Below, one piece after another: positions 63,244-64,000 of a DNA stretch of 64,000 nucleotides. A model generated the notes under the pieces. It made no database searches. It had not been told where the DNA came from and was given only the letters and a program-made list of their open reading frames with translations. How positions within the stretch are numbered: the stretch's first letter is position 1; each line of letters opens with the position of its first letter. Source of the DNA: a virus; the IMG/VR virus record IMGVR_UViG_3300043788_000078, positions 1 to 64,000 of that record; one strand, given 5' to 3'. The position numbers and the translations under genes were made by a program.

Positions 63244-64000
63244 TCAGGACGTGGCCGCAAGTCCCGTGAACCGGTACCCGTTGGACTTGATAACGGCGTA
63301 CTTGCGCCCGATGACGGAGGAGAAGACCTTGCGCCCGGCCGGCCTCACGCCCGCGTCCTCGCACCAGGCGCGGTACCACCGGTACAGCGGCGTCACCTGG
63401 ACGCAGCGGTAGACGGGCATCTCGCTGCTCTCGCGCAGCCTGCCCTCGTCTATCCACTCGCTGACGAATTCCAGCGCGTCCTCGGTCTGCACGGCCATCC
63501 GCTCGCGCTCGGCGATCACCGACAGCGGGAGATCGGGGACGTGCCCGAGGCGGTGCTCGCGCTCGGCGCAGGAGACCAGCAGGCGCAGGATGCCGTCGCG
63601 CTCGGCCTTCAGGCGGTCCAGCAGGTGCGGGTCCGGGACCGCGTAGCGCCGCTCGAACCGGACGGCCTCGTGCCGCGACATGAACGCGTCGTCCCCGGTG
63701 TTGAAGCGGACGGGCGAGTTGCTGCCCAGGAACGGGGTGCACTGCGGCTGCCACTCCACCGGCTTCTCGTACTTGCCCGCCGTGCGCTGGCGGTCGCGGC
63801 CGGTGAGCGCCTTCATGAAGGACACGTCGTACAGCGCGCCCTGGTTGGGCTCGTGCGTGTAGACGAACCGCGCGCCCATCAGCTCGTGCTGGCGGAACCC
63901 GGAGTCCCCGGCGTGCTTGGCCAGGAACGTCTCCACGGGCACGGCGCGCGCGTAGTCCCCGGCCAGGTACGCGATCAGCTCGGTGAACGTCGACTTGCCG
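63244..64000 (-). CDS. Superfamily-3 helicase/primase, D5/P4-like (C-terminal part)
   Basis: Incomplete at its N-terminus: the frame runs off the right edge at the Walker A (GKSTFTELIAYLAGDYARAV). It continues with FVYTHEPNQGALYDVSFMKA (Walker B/C region), LTGRDRQRTAGKYEKPVEWQ and TPFLGSNSPVRFNTGDDAF, the pattern of D5/P4-type replicative helicases. About 250 residues are visible, ending GYRFTGLAATS. It should unwind the origin; the adjacent repeats fit. Confidence 0.8.
   Translation of the reverse strand, partial: GKSTFTELIAYLAGDYARAVPVETFLAKHAGDSGFRQHELMGARFVYTHEPNQGALYDVSFMKALTGRDRQRTAGKYEKPVEWQPQCTPFLGSNSPVRFNTGDDAFMSRHEAVRFERRYAVPDPHLLDRLKAERDGILRLLVSCAEREHRLGHVPDLPLSVIAERERMAVQTEDALEFVSEWIDEGRLRESSEMPVYRCVQVTPLYRWYRAWCEDAGVRPAGRKVFSSVIGRKYAVIKSNGYRFTGLAATS

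Overview
The window is a 64 kb piece of a GC-rich (roughly two-thirds G+C) tailed phage with a long non-contractile tail (siphovirus type). An actinobacterial host is inferred. The signs are the GC content, the very high third-position GC, an Lsr2-like nucleoid protein, a LysM plus Rpf-like secreted cell-wall enzyme, and a head/tail gene order familiar from actinobacteriophages. Both window ends cut through genes, so this is an internal or arbitrarily cut part of a larger, possibly circularly permuted genome. No integrase, immunity repressor or CRISPR array was recognised.

Layout. (1) 1-13,986, forward strand: DNA metabolism and early genes. RuvC-like resolvase, Lsr2-like protein and a SNF2-type helicase come first, then a 1.35 kb gene-free array of short same-direction motifs. 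A recombination block follows: RAMP-like protein, Cas4/RecB-like nuclease, Sak4-like ATPase and a DUF669-like ssDNA-binding protein. After that come a DUF932-like gene and about a dozen small genes punctuated by four copies of a conserved leader element. (2) 13,946-54,048, reverse strand, in transcription order from high to low coordinates: putative small and clear large terminase, portal, MuF-like protein, an unusual 11 kb insert of fibre-like and polyvalent proteins, protease, decoration and major capsid proteins, neck genes, major tail protein, frameshifted tail chaperones, tape measure, distal tail and minor tail proteins, and a GH25 endolysin. (3) 54,045-62,755, reverse strand: one tRNA between duplicated terminators, secreted and membrane proteins (a 2-TM channel-like protein lies next to the terminase genes), and many small early-type genes. 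A single forward-strand gene sits at 58.6-58.9 kb. (4) 62,756-63,243: repeat-rich, locally AT-rich intergenic DNA that looks like a replication origin, beside a partial superfamily-3 helicase/primase gene that runs off the right edge.

How it fits together. The two arms (0-14 kb forward, 54-64 kb reverse) hold replication, recombination and host-interaction functions, and the centre makes the particle. Genes are packed with ATGA, GTGA and TGATG stop-start overlaps, so coupled translation is the rule. A recurring GGGAGAAGAT Shine-Dalgarno box marks many early genes on both strands. The points most worth a second look are the motif array beside the RAMP/Cas4-like pair, the candidate origin, a possible +1 frameshift in a head-region gene, a nested gene in a long capsid-region frame, and a mini potassium-channel-like protein.
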